Source of the DNA: Lysinibacillus piscis
GTDB taxonomy: Bacteria > Bacillota > Bacilli > Bacillales_A > Planococcaceae
Direction of reading: 5' to 3'
DNA length: 64,000 bases
NCBI RefSeq assembly: GCF_026012395.1
Contig: NZ_BRZA01000002.1
Span: forward strand, 558,001 to 622,000
Shown: one piece after another, positions 44,956 through 51,957 of the stretch
Layout of the letters: every line of letters begins with the position of its first letter
How positions within the stretch are numbered: position 1 is the first letter of the stretch
The notes under the pieces: model-generated
Databases searched by the model: none
Seen by the model: the letters and a program-made list of their open reading frames with translations, nothing else
What the model was told of the DNA's origin: nothing
Position numbers and translations under genes: made by a program

Positions 44956-45126
44956 ATGGAGAATGAAGATAAATATAAGCAATTAGAGAGTAGTTTTAAG
45001 AAGCTAAATGACGAAGGGAAGCAATACATACTTGGAATTATGCAAGCTCTCGAATATGCTCAATCTAATCAAGTGGCTGATGGAGAAAAATGTAAAGAGA
45101 ATAAACCAATTGAAGAAAAATATTGA
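44956..45126 (+). CDS. Small helical protein resembling the repressor C-terminus
   Basis: A 56-residue protein, ATG 44956 after GGGAGGGG. Its core FKKLNDEGKQYILGIMQAL aligns with FKELNPDYQEFVLKQIDEL of the neighbouring repressor, without any DNA-binding domain. That is the logic of SinI, which pairs with SinR through a shared helical hairpin. I infer a possible antirepressor; a simple unknown protein remains possible. Confidence 0.6.
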   Translation: MENEDKYKQLESSFKKLNDEGKQYILGIMQALEYAQSNQVADGEKCKENKPIEEKY

Positions 45127-45134
45127 GGTGAACT

Positions 45135-45425
45135 ATGAGTATTAAAGATGAAGTTAAGGCAGACCAACAGAGGATATTCAACGAAAGGATGGAACAAAGA
45201 AAAGTGAATGGAAAAACAGAAGTGGAAAACAATAACGATTCACCTCAAAAGTTAGGTTGTGGCACATTATTACTTATTGGTTTTGTTTTAGTTGTAATAA
45301 TCCTTATCTATGATTGGAATTTTGGTGAGCGTGATTCCTATGACCCTAACGATTGGAATTTTGATGGGAAAGTAGATATTGATGACGCTGAAAAGAAATT
45401 AGATTGGCTGATAGACAATGAATAG
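45135..45425 (+). CDS. Small membrane protein with EF-hand-like loop
   Basis: A 96-residue protein, 8 bases after the previous gene with TGAGGTGAACT. A polar N-terminal half (about 1-40) is followed by one TM helix (LGCGTLLLIGFVLVVIILIY). The tail contains DPNDWNFDGKVDIDDAEKK, a D-x-N-x-D-G-x-V-D-x-x-D calcium-binding pattern like dockerin or EF-hand loops. No family assigned. Confidence 0.6.
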   Translation: MSIKDEVKADQQRIFNERMEQRKVNGKTEVENNNDSPQKLGCGTLLLIGFVLVVIILIYDWNFGERDSYDPNDWNFDGKVDIDDAEKKLDWLIDNE

Positions 45426-45435
45426 GTTACATAGG

Positions 45436-45468
45436 AGATAGGGCGAACAGCTCTATCTTTTTTTGTTG
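45436..45468 (+). terminator. Terminator
   Basis: GATAGGGC pairs with GCTCTATC (one G.T pair) around GAACA, then seven T. Confidence 0.75.
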
Positions 45469-45672
45469 TCATGTCAGAAGCTCACAGTCACGCTATGAGG
45501 TGCTTTAATGCAGTCACGACAACTTGGTGGATGGTGAAAATGGAGCGTTATGTGAGCCATGTTAAAGGGTTTACTAGCAAGTTGGTAAGCGTGAAAAGAA
45601 CTTGTGCAGGAGTCATACACAAGTCCTTTAGAATGTTGTTGTCTTGAATGATAAATATTTTTGTTAATAATT

Positions 45673-45873
45673 CTATAAACTAGAATAGTCAACAACAGTT
45701 GCTTTTGGTGCATTTACTATGACTGAATTAATACCATTTTTACAGTTTTCTTTTGTTGTGTAGGTTTCACTTGTTGCAATAATCTCACCATTAGGAGCTT
45801 TTAGCACAAAGTAGTATTGATTATCTTTGGCTCTTAGGATTTCAAATTTGGGGTTAGTACTTGAAAAAAACAT
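45673..45873 (-). CDS. YegP/DUF1508-family protein
   Basis: A 66-residue protein; ATG 45873 follows AAAGGTGG. KFEILRAKDNQYYFVLKAPN, GEIIATSETYTTKENCKNGI and a late SVIVNAPKA match the YegP (DUF1508) repeat, one copy. The biological role of the family is not established. It is an isolated gene within the element, on the minus strand. Confidence 0.8.
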   Translation of the reverse strand: MFFSSTNPKFEILRAKDNQYYFVLKAPNGEIIATSETYTTKENCKNGINSVIVNAPKATVVDYSSL

Positions 45874-45885
45874 GATAAATTCCAC

Positions 45886-46422
45886 CTTTCGATATATAAG
45901 TTGAATTAAATAATTACTTCAATCATGTTGAACAAAATGATTAATTGCCCATAGTTTGAATTGTAAAAATCAAATTCATTTTTATATACGGTGAAAAATG
46001 TAGAAAGTTTCAAATTTATAAAATATTTCTTATAAGTTTGTAACAAAAAAAATTTCTTGTTACCTTATGCGATACGATAAGGGCTAAACCGCTACTAGTC
46101 CAATCAATCAAAACACAGGGAAACATACATAACCATTGACTAATGATGATGGTTTCAACTGAATTATTAAAAAATAGTGATTCTTATTAAAATGGAACGT
46201 ATATTCCTATTTGATTGAATAGCAATGTAATAAAGCTGTAAGTATGTATCATTTAACGATAAGGTGTACGAATGAATTTGTAAGATTAATTGAATGTATT
46301 CTTTTTGTAGTTAGCATACATATAAAACCTTGGTATAAAGGCATTTCATTATTGATACTTGTTTGAATGTATGATATTTTAAAAATAATAAAAAAAGCAT
46401 ACATTGAAGAAGGGATAAAATT
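45886..46422 (+). other. AT-rich gene-free stretch
   Basis: About 540 bp upstream of the second recombinase. It contains a direct repeat of AGCATACAT (near 46313 and 46399) but no supportable gene. It may hold a recombination site or replication origin of the element; nothing shows this directly. Confidence 0.4.
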
Positions 46423-47004
46423 ATGGCTAATTTGAATGAAAAGAAAGGCATGTTGATAGATGTACAACCCATAAAAAGTAAGCAGGAAATTAATGAATTA
46501 ATCGAAGCGTTAGGAATGTCACAAAATGGATTACGTGACCAATTACTATTTAAGCTAGGTATCTCAACAGGCTTACGTTGTGGTGACTTAGTAGCTTTGA
46601 AGGTAGAACAAGTGAAAGGGAAAAGCTCGTTTAAGATTAGAGAAGGAAAAACAAAGAAGGAGCGTACAGTATATCTTAACAACTTGATGGCAGACATTGC
46701 AGACTACATTGAAACATTGCCACAAGGTACTGTCTATCTGTTTCCAAGTCGTAAAGGCGATAGTCACATCACAACAACACAAGCATACCGTATCATTGCC
46801 AAAGCAGGTGACATGATAGATAACCATTCAATTGGCACACATACAATGCGTAAGACATTCGGCTACACATACTATCAAGCAACAAAGGACGTAGCATCAT
46901 TGATGGAGATATTCAACCATTCATCACAAAAGACTACACTACGCTACATAGGTATTACAGAGGAATCAATTGAAAATAGCATTAAGAGCATATCATTCTT
47001 CTAG
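46423..47004 (+). CDS. Short tyrosine recombinase/resolvase
   Basis: A 193-residue recombinase consisting almost only of a catalytic domain. Active-site residues are in STGLRCGDLVALKVEQ (Arg), HTMRKTFGYTYYQ (HxxR), FNHSSQKTTLRYIGI (His, then nucleophilic Tyr). It lacks the long N-terminal domains of the integrase at 39623. Such short enzymes on Firmicute plasmids resolve multimers, which would fit a replicating form of the element. GAAGGGATAAAATT ribosome site. Confidence 0.85.
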   Translation: MANLNEKKGMLIDVQPIKSKQEINELIEALGMSQNGLRDQLLFKLGISTGLRCGDLVALKVEQVKGKSSFKIREGKTKKERTVYLNNLMADIADYIETLPQGTVYLFPSRKGDSHITTTQAYRIIAKAGDMIDNHSIGTHTMRKTFGYTYYQATKDVASLMEIFNHSSQKTTLRYIGITEESIENSIKSISFF

Positions 47005-47085
47005 TGAATTAAGGGTATATCATCATTGATATGCTCTTATTCTTTTGGTAATAAAGAGTAATATGTAAAGAGGGAAGGTGCAACA

Positions 47086-47571
47086 ATGCTAACATTAGAC
47101 AGTACGATACTAGAGATAGAGCAAGCACATGAAGCAATGAACATGAAACAGATAGCGAAAGAAATCGGTATTGGTGAGAAGAAGCTAAAGCATGTGCTTT
47201 CTTCAATGGGCTATGAATACGATAGTGCTGAACGAAAATGGCGGTATGTTCTAATGGATGAATCAAAGGATTATAGGAATCGCTCTTTGTGGTTAATCAT
47301 GGAATATGGTGTTAATAGTAATATTGATATTACCGATGTTGATACAATTGATGTAGAAGAAAAGAATACTAATGATATTACTGATGATAATACAGATATT
47401 ACTCATGAATTTACACAAGAAGAAATCATGATATTAAAGCACCTAGCACAACAACAACTAGCTAAAGGTACAGTGGAGAATGATTCAGGTGGTGCTATAG
47501 CCATCTTAGAAGTTATTCAAAGTGTTCCTACAGGTAGCACAAGCAAAGAAGACATTCGTCATTCAGGATGA
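47086..47571 (+). CDS. Hypothetical protein with N-terminal HTH-like region
   Basis: A 161-residue acidic protein, GAGGGAAGGTG ribosome site. The first 50 residues (MNMKQIAKEIGIGEKKLKHV, then LSSMGYEYDSAERKWRYV) look like a wHTH that reads a cognate site. The middle is rich in D/N/T repeats (DITDVDTIDVEEKNTNDITD), and the end is helical. It resembles small DNA-binding replication or partition accessory proteins. The next small gene overlaps its end. Confidence 0.6.
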   Translation: MLTLDSTILEIEQAHEAMNMKQIAKEIGIGEKKLKHVLSSMGYEYDSAERKWRYVLMDESKDYRNRSLWLIMEYGVNSNIDITDVDTIDVEEKNTNDITDDNTDITHEFTQEEIMILKHLAQQQLAKGTVENDSGGAIAILEVIQSVPTGSTSKEDIRHSG

Positions 47572-47671
47572 GCTTATAGAGCAACTAGACGCTTTTTGTG
47601 AGCTTCATAGAATCAAGAAATCAGATTTTTTAGCAATTGCAATCAGTGACGTATTGAAGAAATTTAGTTGA
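47522..47671 (+). CDS. Ribbon-helix-helix candidate, overlapping gene
   Basis: A 49-residue frame from GTG 47522, overlapping the previous gene by 50 bp. The sequence KKTFVIQDELIEQLDAFCEL, then KKSDFLAIAISDVLKKF, has the strand-helix-helix spacing of CopG/Arc-type DNA-binding proteins. The start is weak, and it could instead be produced by frameshift from the upstream gene. Confidence 0.45.
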   Translation: MFLQVAQAKKTFVIQDELIEQLDAFCELHRIKKSDFLAIAISDVLKKFS

Positions 47672-48194
47672 TTTTCCGAAGGTTACGTTTAGGTATATTC
47701 AGACGAAAACCTTAATTTATAGGGCTTTACGGCACATTAAAATTTTATGGATTGACAAGTAAAATCACAGTTTTATTTTGAATGTGATATAGGTGACTTA
47801 TCATGTGTCTGTGGCTTCATGTAAGCCCCTGTCAGCGTTCCATGAGAGAGTTTAATATGTGAAGGTCAGCTAGTATCAGAACGTCACAGGAGCGCTTCTA
47901 TGGAGTTGTATAGATTGTGAGGATAGAAGTGGTATGCCCTGCCCCTAGTAAGCGATTCCGATGAAAGGCACATTTTGTTTTGACCCCTACCTCTAACACT
48001 TCCATCCACCGATTCAGAAAACGGCACGATATGACAATCTATATCTATTGTAAAAACCCATATAAATAGTGTATATTATCTATTATTAAAGGTAAGGAAT
48101 TTCTGTTCCATATTTACTTTATCCCAAGTTTAAATATAAACCTTGTAATATCAACAATGATATGCAAATCAAACATTTGAAATTTTTCCCTAAA
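47672..48194 (+). other. Gene-free right end of the element
   Basis: About 520 bp before the right 123-bp repeat. No gene and no strong hairpin found. Such ends often carry arm-type integrase sites, which cannot be identified here. Confidence 0.4.
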
Positions 48195-48317
48195 ACAACA
48201 ATTCCGTTCCACCAAGCGTTGATGAACAATGACGTTTTCAAATCGGCGCAATTCAATACGAAGTTCCTAGAAGAGAATGATGTTTTGGGTGTGGCTGAGA
48301 AAGCGAAGTAAGTGTTT
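48195..48317 (+). repeat. 123-bp direct repeat, right copy (displaced accC 3' end)
   Basis: Perfect copy of 39415-39537, but without the rest of accC. It ends the 8.78-kb unit. Just downstream the sequence diverges, then shares the block TTAGGGAATA with the left side, and leads into the integrase relic at 48398. Confidence 0.93.
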
Positions 48318-48397
48318 GTGGATTTAGGGAATAGAATGCATTCCAAATATCGCAATAAAATTACCTTCTAGCATTCAATTGTTAGGAGGTTTTTTAT

Positions 48398-48859
48398 TTG
48401 GCTAGAAAAGGTCAGCGTACAGGGATTTTTGATTTAGAGGATGTGACAGAAGCTATACAGCTACCAAGTTTTGAGGGTACGTTTAAAGAGGAAGATACGA
48501 TACTGATTACTCCACCAAAGCTAATGATTGATGTAGCTGAATTACATGAGGGTAAGAAAGGTGTAGAAATTAATAGTGCTTTGTTAATTGTGAAAGAACA
48601 AATGCGTCTGTCGGGCGTTCGTAAGGCTACAATCAGCGAATATATTATACTTTTAAACGTTTAGTAGATGCAATGAAAATTGAATACGTAGATGACATTA
48701 AATTGAAGTCTATATTTGGTTGGCTTGCAAGCTTAGGGATATTTCAGATGTATCGAAACAAAGCCGTTTACGTGTCATTAAAGCTATTTTAAATCGACTT
48801 TACGATAACGGATGGATAGAGAGAAACTTTTGGAAAGACGTTCGTATACGTGTTGATAC
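48398..48859 (+). pseudogene. Integrase relic of an older accC element
   Basis: Homologous to the first 150 residues of the integrase at 39623: RTGIFDLEDV, SALLIVKEQMRLSGVRKATI, then, after frame changes near 48645 and 48735, KQSRLRVIKAILNRLYDNGW and FWKDVRIRV. The catalytic half is gone. It begins TTG after TTAGGAGG, with the same hairpin-plus-T-run arrangement as the intact copy. It sits beside the right repeat, so it marks an earlier integration at the same site. Confidence 0.85.
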
Positions 48860-48882
48860 CATAACAAAAGGACTTGCATATA
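48860..48882 (+). repeat. Imperfect direct repeat (left), CATAA-AAAAGGACTTGCA
   Basis: Shares 20 of 23 bases with 51270-51292. Homology of the integrase relic stops exactly here. The 2.4 kb between the two copies may be a separate insertion or deletion product. Confidence 0.5.
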
Positions 48883-49014
48883 TAAAAATTAATTATAGAC
48901 GCAAGCCCTGTTCTTATTGAAGTAAAGCACTCCTATAGTTTAAGTAGATTTCTTCACAAACTTGTCTTTTTAAACCTAATTAATTATTACTATTTATCTT
49001 GATTCAACAGAAGA

Positions 49015-49135
49015 GAGGCTGTCCCAAACGGGGTATTTGAGCCTAAATATAAAATGCCGAAACGTTGATTTTACAGCGTTTCGGCATTTTAAATTCAAGT
49101 GATTTTGTTATAAAAGAGACTTATTAGACAGCCCC
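49015..49135. mobile_element. MITE-like or IS-end remnant (121 bp)
   Basis: Termini GAGGCTGTCC and AGACAGCCCC are imperfect inverted repeats (8 of 10). The centre is a perfect 14-bp hairpin AAAATGCCGAAACG/CGTTTCGGCATTTT. The GGCTGTCC-type end is common in insertion sequences. No transposase is present. Confidence 0.55.
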
Positions 49136-49156
49136 ATGAATGCCAGTTTTTACGCC

Positions 49157-49376
49157 ATTCAGTGGGTGTCCAAATGCCCACTGAATCAAGATAAAAGCCC
49201 CGGCGGATGTTGTACCTGACGCTAACGCTTTCGGTACAGAAAAACAGGTGCTGACGCTGCGTTTCACTCCGCTTTCGCACAGAAAAACCGTGTGTCATGG
49301 ATTTTGAGGGCCTACACGATGTAGGTCAGTTAATGTTTTCTGTACGAAAGCGTAGTACAACGCAGCGACAGTAACA
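49157..49376. repeat. Cluster of palindromic REP-like repeats
   Basis: First a perfect 10-bp hairpin ATTCAGTGGG/CCCACTGAAT (49157-49186). Then three copies of a motif like TTTTCTGTRCGAAAGCG followed by AG...GCAGCGNCAG: minus strand at about 49211-49245 and 49250-49290, plus strand at 49336-49376. A fourth copy is at 62607 in spoIVB. A dispersed palindromic family seems likely. Confidence 0.6.
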
Positions 49377-49477
49377 AGCCGTTGTCACAGGATGTGATGC
49401 TTTTAGGCTAACTTCCTTTATACGAGTGAACTCGAAAAAAATCCAGACGCAATTACGCTGGGGCGTAATTGATATAC

Positions 49478-49783
49478 TTATTTATTTTTTCTTCTGTCAA
49501 TGATAAACCATTTTGAAATTCCAATTATTAGTATTAAAATGGGTATTCCCTGTACGATTAGAAATCCTGTCCAAAAATCATTTGTAGTGCTGGTCGGGGA
49601 GGCTGTTGCCATTCCACCTATAAAAAAAGCCAATGGAGTTGCGATTACATTCAATCCCAAACTAATCATCACAAATGATAATTTTTTACTTTTAATCTTC
49701 GGTAATCCAGTCGACCAAAATAAAATTATGGCAACTATCAAAATCAAAACGCCCCAAACACCATAAACAGCCAAAACAGCCAA
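49478..49783 (-). CDS. Hypothetical membrane protein
   Basis: A 101-residue protein with three hydrophobic helices (about 5-24, 33-58, 74-95) and a basic end. TTG start with AGGAGG 13 bases upstream. No family recognised. Located in the decayed part of the island between accC and yqhY. Confidence 0.5.
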   Translation of the reverse strand: MAVLAVYGVWGVLILIVAIILFWSTGLPKIKSKKLSFVMISLGLNVIATPLAFFIGGMATASPTSTTNDFWTGFLIVQGIPILILIIGISKWFIIDRRKNK

Positions 49784-49867
49784 AACCTCTACCTCCTAAC
49801 TAAACGATAGCCCATCCCATTTTCCTGAAAAGATGAAGATGCACCTATCGTCTACTATTTTACTACA

Positions 49868-50338
49868 AAAACCCATGTTGTTATTCAACTAAACTACACC
49901 GTTATTGTTAAAAGAGCAAAAAAAGATTTAGACCAGAAAGAATTAATTAGATTTAAAAATGAATTTACAGAAATGCAAAAAATGCATTCACCTTATATTG
50001 TAGAAGTTTATAGATATAACAACGATAAAAACGAATACATTATGGAATGTATGGATTATACATTATATGAATATATATTAAAAAATAACGACCCTCTTTC
50101 TACTCTACAAAGGAAAAACATATGTTTTCAAGTATTAAAAGCTGTTAAATATATTCATTCAAAAGGCTATCTTCATAGAGATATTAGTCCTTACAATGCA
50201 CTACTAATAAGATATGAAGATGTAATTGTAGCTAAAATATCTGATTTTGGGCTTGTTAAAATTCCAGAGCTAGAATTAACATCATTAAATTCAGATATTA
50301 AAGGCTCTTTTAATGATTCGTCTTTACATAATGAATAA
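49868..50338 (+). pseudogene. Ser/Thr protein kinase, truncated at both ends
   Basis: The frame shows kinase landmarks: YTVIVKRAKKDL (ATP-binding Lys), KNEFTEMQKMHSPYIVEVY, EYIMECMDYTLYEYI (hinge), YLHRDISPYNALL (catalytic loop HRD...N) and ISDFGLVKI (DFG). The glycine loop before the lysine and everything after the activation loop are missing, and no start codon precedes the homology (first ATG 49973). A relic of an eukaryotic-like kinase. Confidence 0.78.
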
Positions 50339-50417
50339 TGCAAAATTAACACAGATTGATACTCAATTTATCGACGTTAATGGCGATAATAGTATAGATG
50401 ATTATTTTGTTTTCTGA
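50331..50417 (+). pseudogene. Coding remnant with DVNGDNSIDDY loop
   Basis: A frame from ATG 50331 reads to a TGA at 50415. It contains DVNGDNSIDDYF, an EF-hand-like loop, and the sequence after the stop looks coding (NASGYKNGSF). Probably a fragment of a larger decayed gene. Confidence 0.3.
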
Positions 50418-50542
50418 AATGCTAGTGGCTATAAAAATGGTTCTTTCTATTATGAAAATAAATCTACGAATTCTCCATGGAATAAAATATTTGATTCAAT
50501 GTATATTAAATAAATATCGTTATGAGAGAGGATGGAAATAGA

Positions 50543-51028
50543 ATGCTAAACATAATTACTTCTTCACAACCTAGTTCTTGGTCTACTACTAGTCAGCGTT
50601 TGGAAACGCCGTCACAACATATTGTATTTTCAATTCAAGAGACGAACGACATAATACCCGCTGCTACGAATGAAAATGTTTGGGAAGAACTTTCGCAAAC
50701 ATATGATGTGCGAAATGCCACATTTGATGAAATGAAAGAAATCGCAAATTCACTTCATAAAGCAGGAGCCATTTCTTTGAAGGAGCTTATGAGCTTAACG
50801 TTTGATTATGGTAGAGCAACTGATTATATCAAACAAGCAGCCCAACTATCGTCAATGCCAGTTGCGAAAAATTTCAGTATGTATGAAACGAATGCAGATA
50901 AATTTGGTCAGAGAGATTGGATTGCTGAGTTTAGTGCACGTGCAACAAAGGATCTTCAATATGGAAATTTAGTAGGTCATTCTACAAAAACTAAAATACT
51001 AAATATTTTAAAACAATTAGAAATTTAA
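50543..51028 (+). CDS. Hypothetical protein (accC-yqhY island)
   Basis: A 161-residue soluble protein. ATG 50543 follows GAGAGGATGG; an in-frame ATG at 50522 is also possible. A polar N-terminal 50 residues precede a helical region (ATFDEMKEIANSLHKAGAIS), then a DYGRATDYIKQAAQLSSM segment. Composition and intact length suggest a living gene in an otherwise decayed stretch. No family recognised; the internal DEMKEIANSLHKAGAIS pattern resembles small flagellar- or secretion-associated hypothetical proteins, but this is weak. Confidence 0.5.
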   Translation: MLNIITSSQPSSWSTTSQRLETPSQHIVFSIQETNDIIPAATNENVWEELSQTYDVRNATFDEMKEIANSLHKAGAISLKELMSLTFDYGRATDYIKQAAQLSSMPVAKNFSMYETNADKFGQRDWIAEFSARATKDLQYGNLVGHSTKTKILNILKQLEI

Positions 51029-51502
51029 AATAGTATATTTATATATTTTAGTGACAAGTACACATAGAGAGTAGTAAATGGACAGTACCTCAAAGTATAT
51101 TTTGAAGATACTACCATTACTACTCTTTTTTATGATACTTTGTCAAATTAAGTGTAACAGTTCTTCCGAAAATGCTTCGTGGATAGTAATGAGATTCAAT
51201 TCGCTAGGGAAAATCATTCATGAAGATGATTTAATCAATGCTAGGAGTTTTCAATTGACCGTATAAACACATAATAAAAGGACTTGCACACATGAAATTT
51301 CATCATAAATATAAGCCCTACATTTATTAAATATTAAAGTATACTCGTTATGTCTGATAAAGTCTATTACTTCAGCTTTGAATTAGGTTTTATTAACTAT
51401 ATGAATAGGAGAGCTAAAATTTAGACAACAGAAACTATACGCTATTATGGCCATATTGCAGTATAATAGTAGTAACGGGTAGAAGAAAGGATGATAGTCA
51501 AT
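51029..51502 (+). other. Region between island and yqhY
   Basis: Contains a weak 62-residue frame (51078-51266) with one hydrophobic helix but no ribosome site, an imperfect direct repeat (51270-51292) and a TATAAT at 51462-51467 that may drive yqhY. No convincing gene. Confidence 0.45.
51270..51292 (+). repeat. Imperfect direct repeat (right)
   Basis: Partner of 48860-48882; both are followed, about 25-30 bases later, by AAGCCCT. May mark the right limit of older insertions. Confidence 0.5.
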
Positions 51503-51913
51503 ATGGCAGAAAAAATAGGACAATCTTTTGTACAACCAACACCTTCCGGTAAAGAGGAACTTGGTAAAATTGAAGTGGCTGCAGAGGTTATCGAGATTGT
51601 AGCTGGAATCGCTGTGAATGAAGTGGAGGGTGTGGCTGCGACACGTGGTAATATTGCAACGGGTGTTGTGGAGCGCTTTGGTAAAAAAGTACACAATAAA
51701 GGGATTAAATCAGGTGTAACAGAGACAGGAGAAATCGCCATTGATGTCTTTTGTTCAGTAAAATATGGTTATACCATTCCGAAAGTAGCGAAGGATGTAC
51801 AAACGCAAATTCGTCAAGCAATTTTGAATATGACAGCATTGGAAACAGCTGAGGTCAATGTTCATATTACAGGTGTTCATTTCGATAAAGAGGAAGTAGC
51901 TATTCAAGAATAA
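51503..51913 (+). CDS. yqhY: Asp23/Gls24-family protein YqhY
   Basis: A 136-residue protein; ATG 51503 follows AGAAAGGATG. ELGKIEVAAEVIEIVAGIA and VKYGYTIPKVAKDVQTQI are Asp23 family features. In B. subtilis yqhY is co-transcribed with accBC and affects acetyl-CoA carboxylase activity. Here 12 kb of foreign DNA separates it from accC, so it needs a promoter of its own. Confidence 0.93.
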   Translation: MAEKIGQSFVQPTPSGKEELGKIEVAAEVIEIVAGIAVNEVEGVAATRGNIATGVVERFGKKVHNKGIKSGVTETGEIAIDVFCSVKYGYTIPKVAKDVQTQIRQAILNMTALETAEVNVHITGVHFDKEEVAIQE

Positions 51914-51923
51914 GTCACAAAGA

Positions 51924-51956
51924 AAAAGCTCGCATCATGATTTGCGAGCTTTTTTG
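51924..51956. terminator. Bidirectional terminator
   Basis: AAGCTCGCA pairs with TGCGAGCTT, with A and T runs on either side, between convergent genes. Confidence 0.88.
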
Positions 51957-51957
51957 A

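Larger units (their letters stand above)
39415..48317. mobile_element. 8.78-kb integrative element in the accC 3' end
   Basis: Bounded by perfect 123-bp direct repeats; the distance from repeat to repeat is 8,780 bp. It encodes a tyrosine integrase next to the left repeat, a primase-like replication protein, a repressor with divergent promoter, a RelA/SpoT-domain protein, a second recombinase and several unknown proteins. No conjugation, capsid or packaging genes are seen. A plasmid-like, mobilised or phage-satellite-like element fits best. Confidence 0.88.

Noticed and set aside
45474-45713. 79-codon minus-strand frame beside the YegP-like gene
   Set aside because: No ribosome site, His/Ser-rich composition, overlaps the better supported YegP-like gene.
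48190-48310. Possible second accC-like coding region
   Set aside because: It is only the last 39 codons of accC without start, ribosome site or upstream domains; it is explained as the displaced end of an integration.
51078-51266. 62-residue membrane protein gene
   Set aside because: No ribosome site, no recognisable family, and it lies in decayed sequence; kept only as a note in the intergenic entry.
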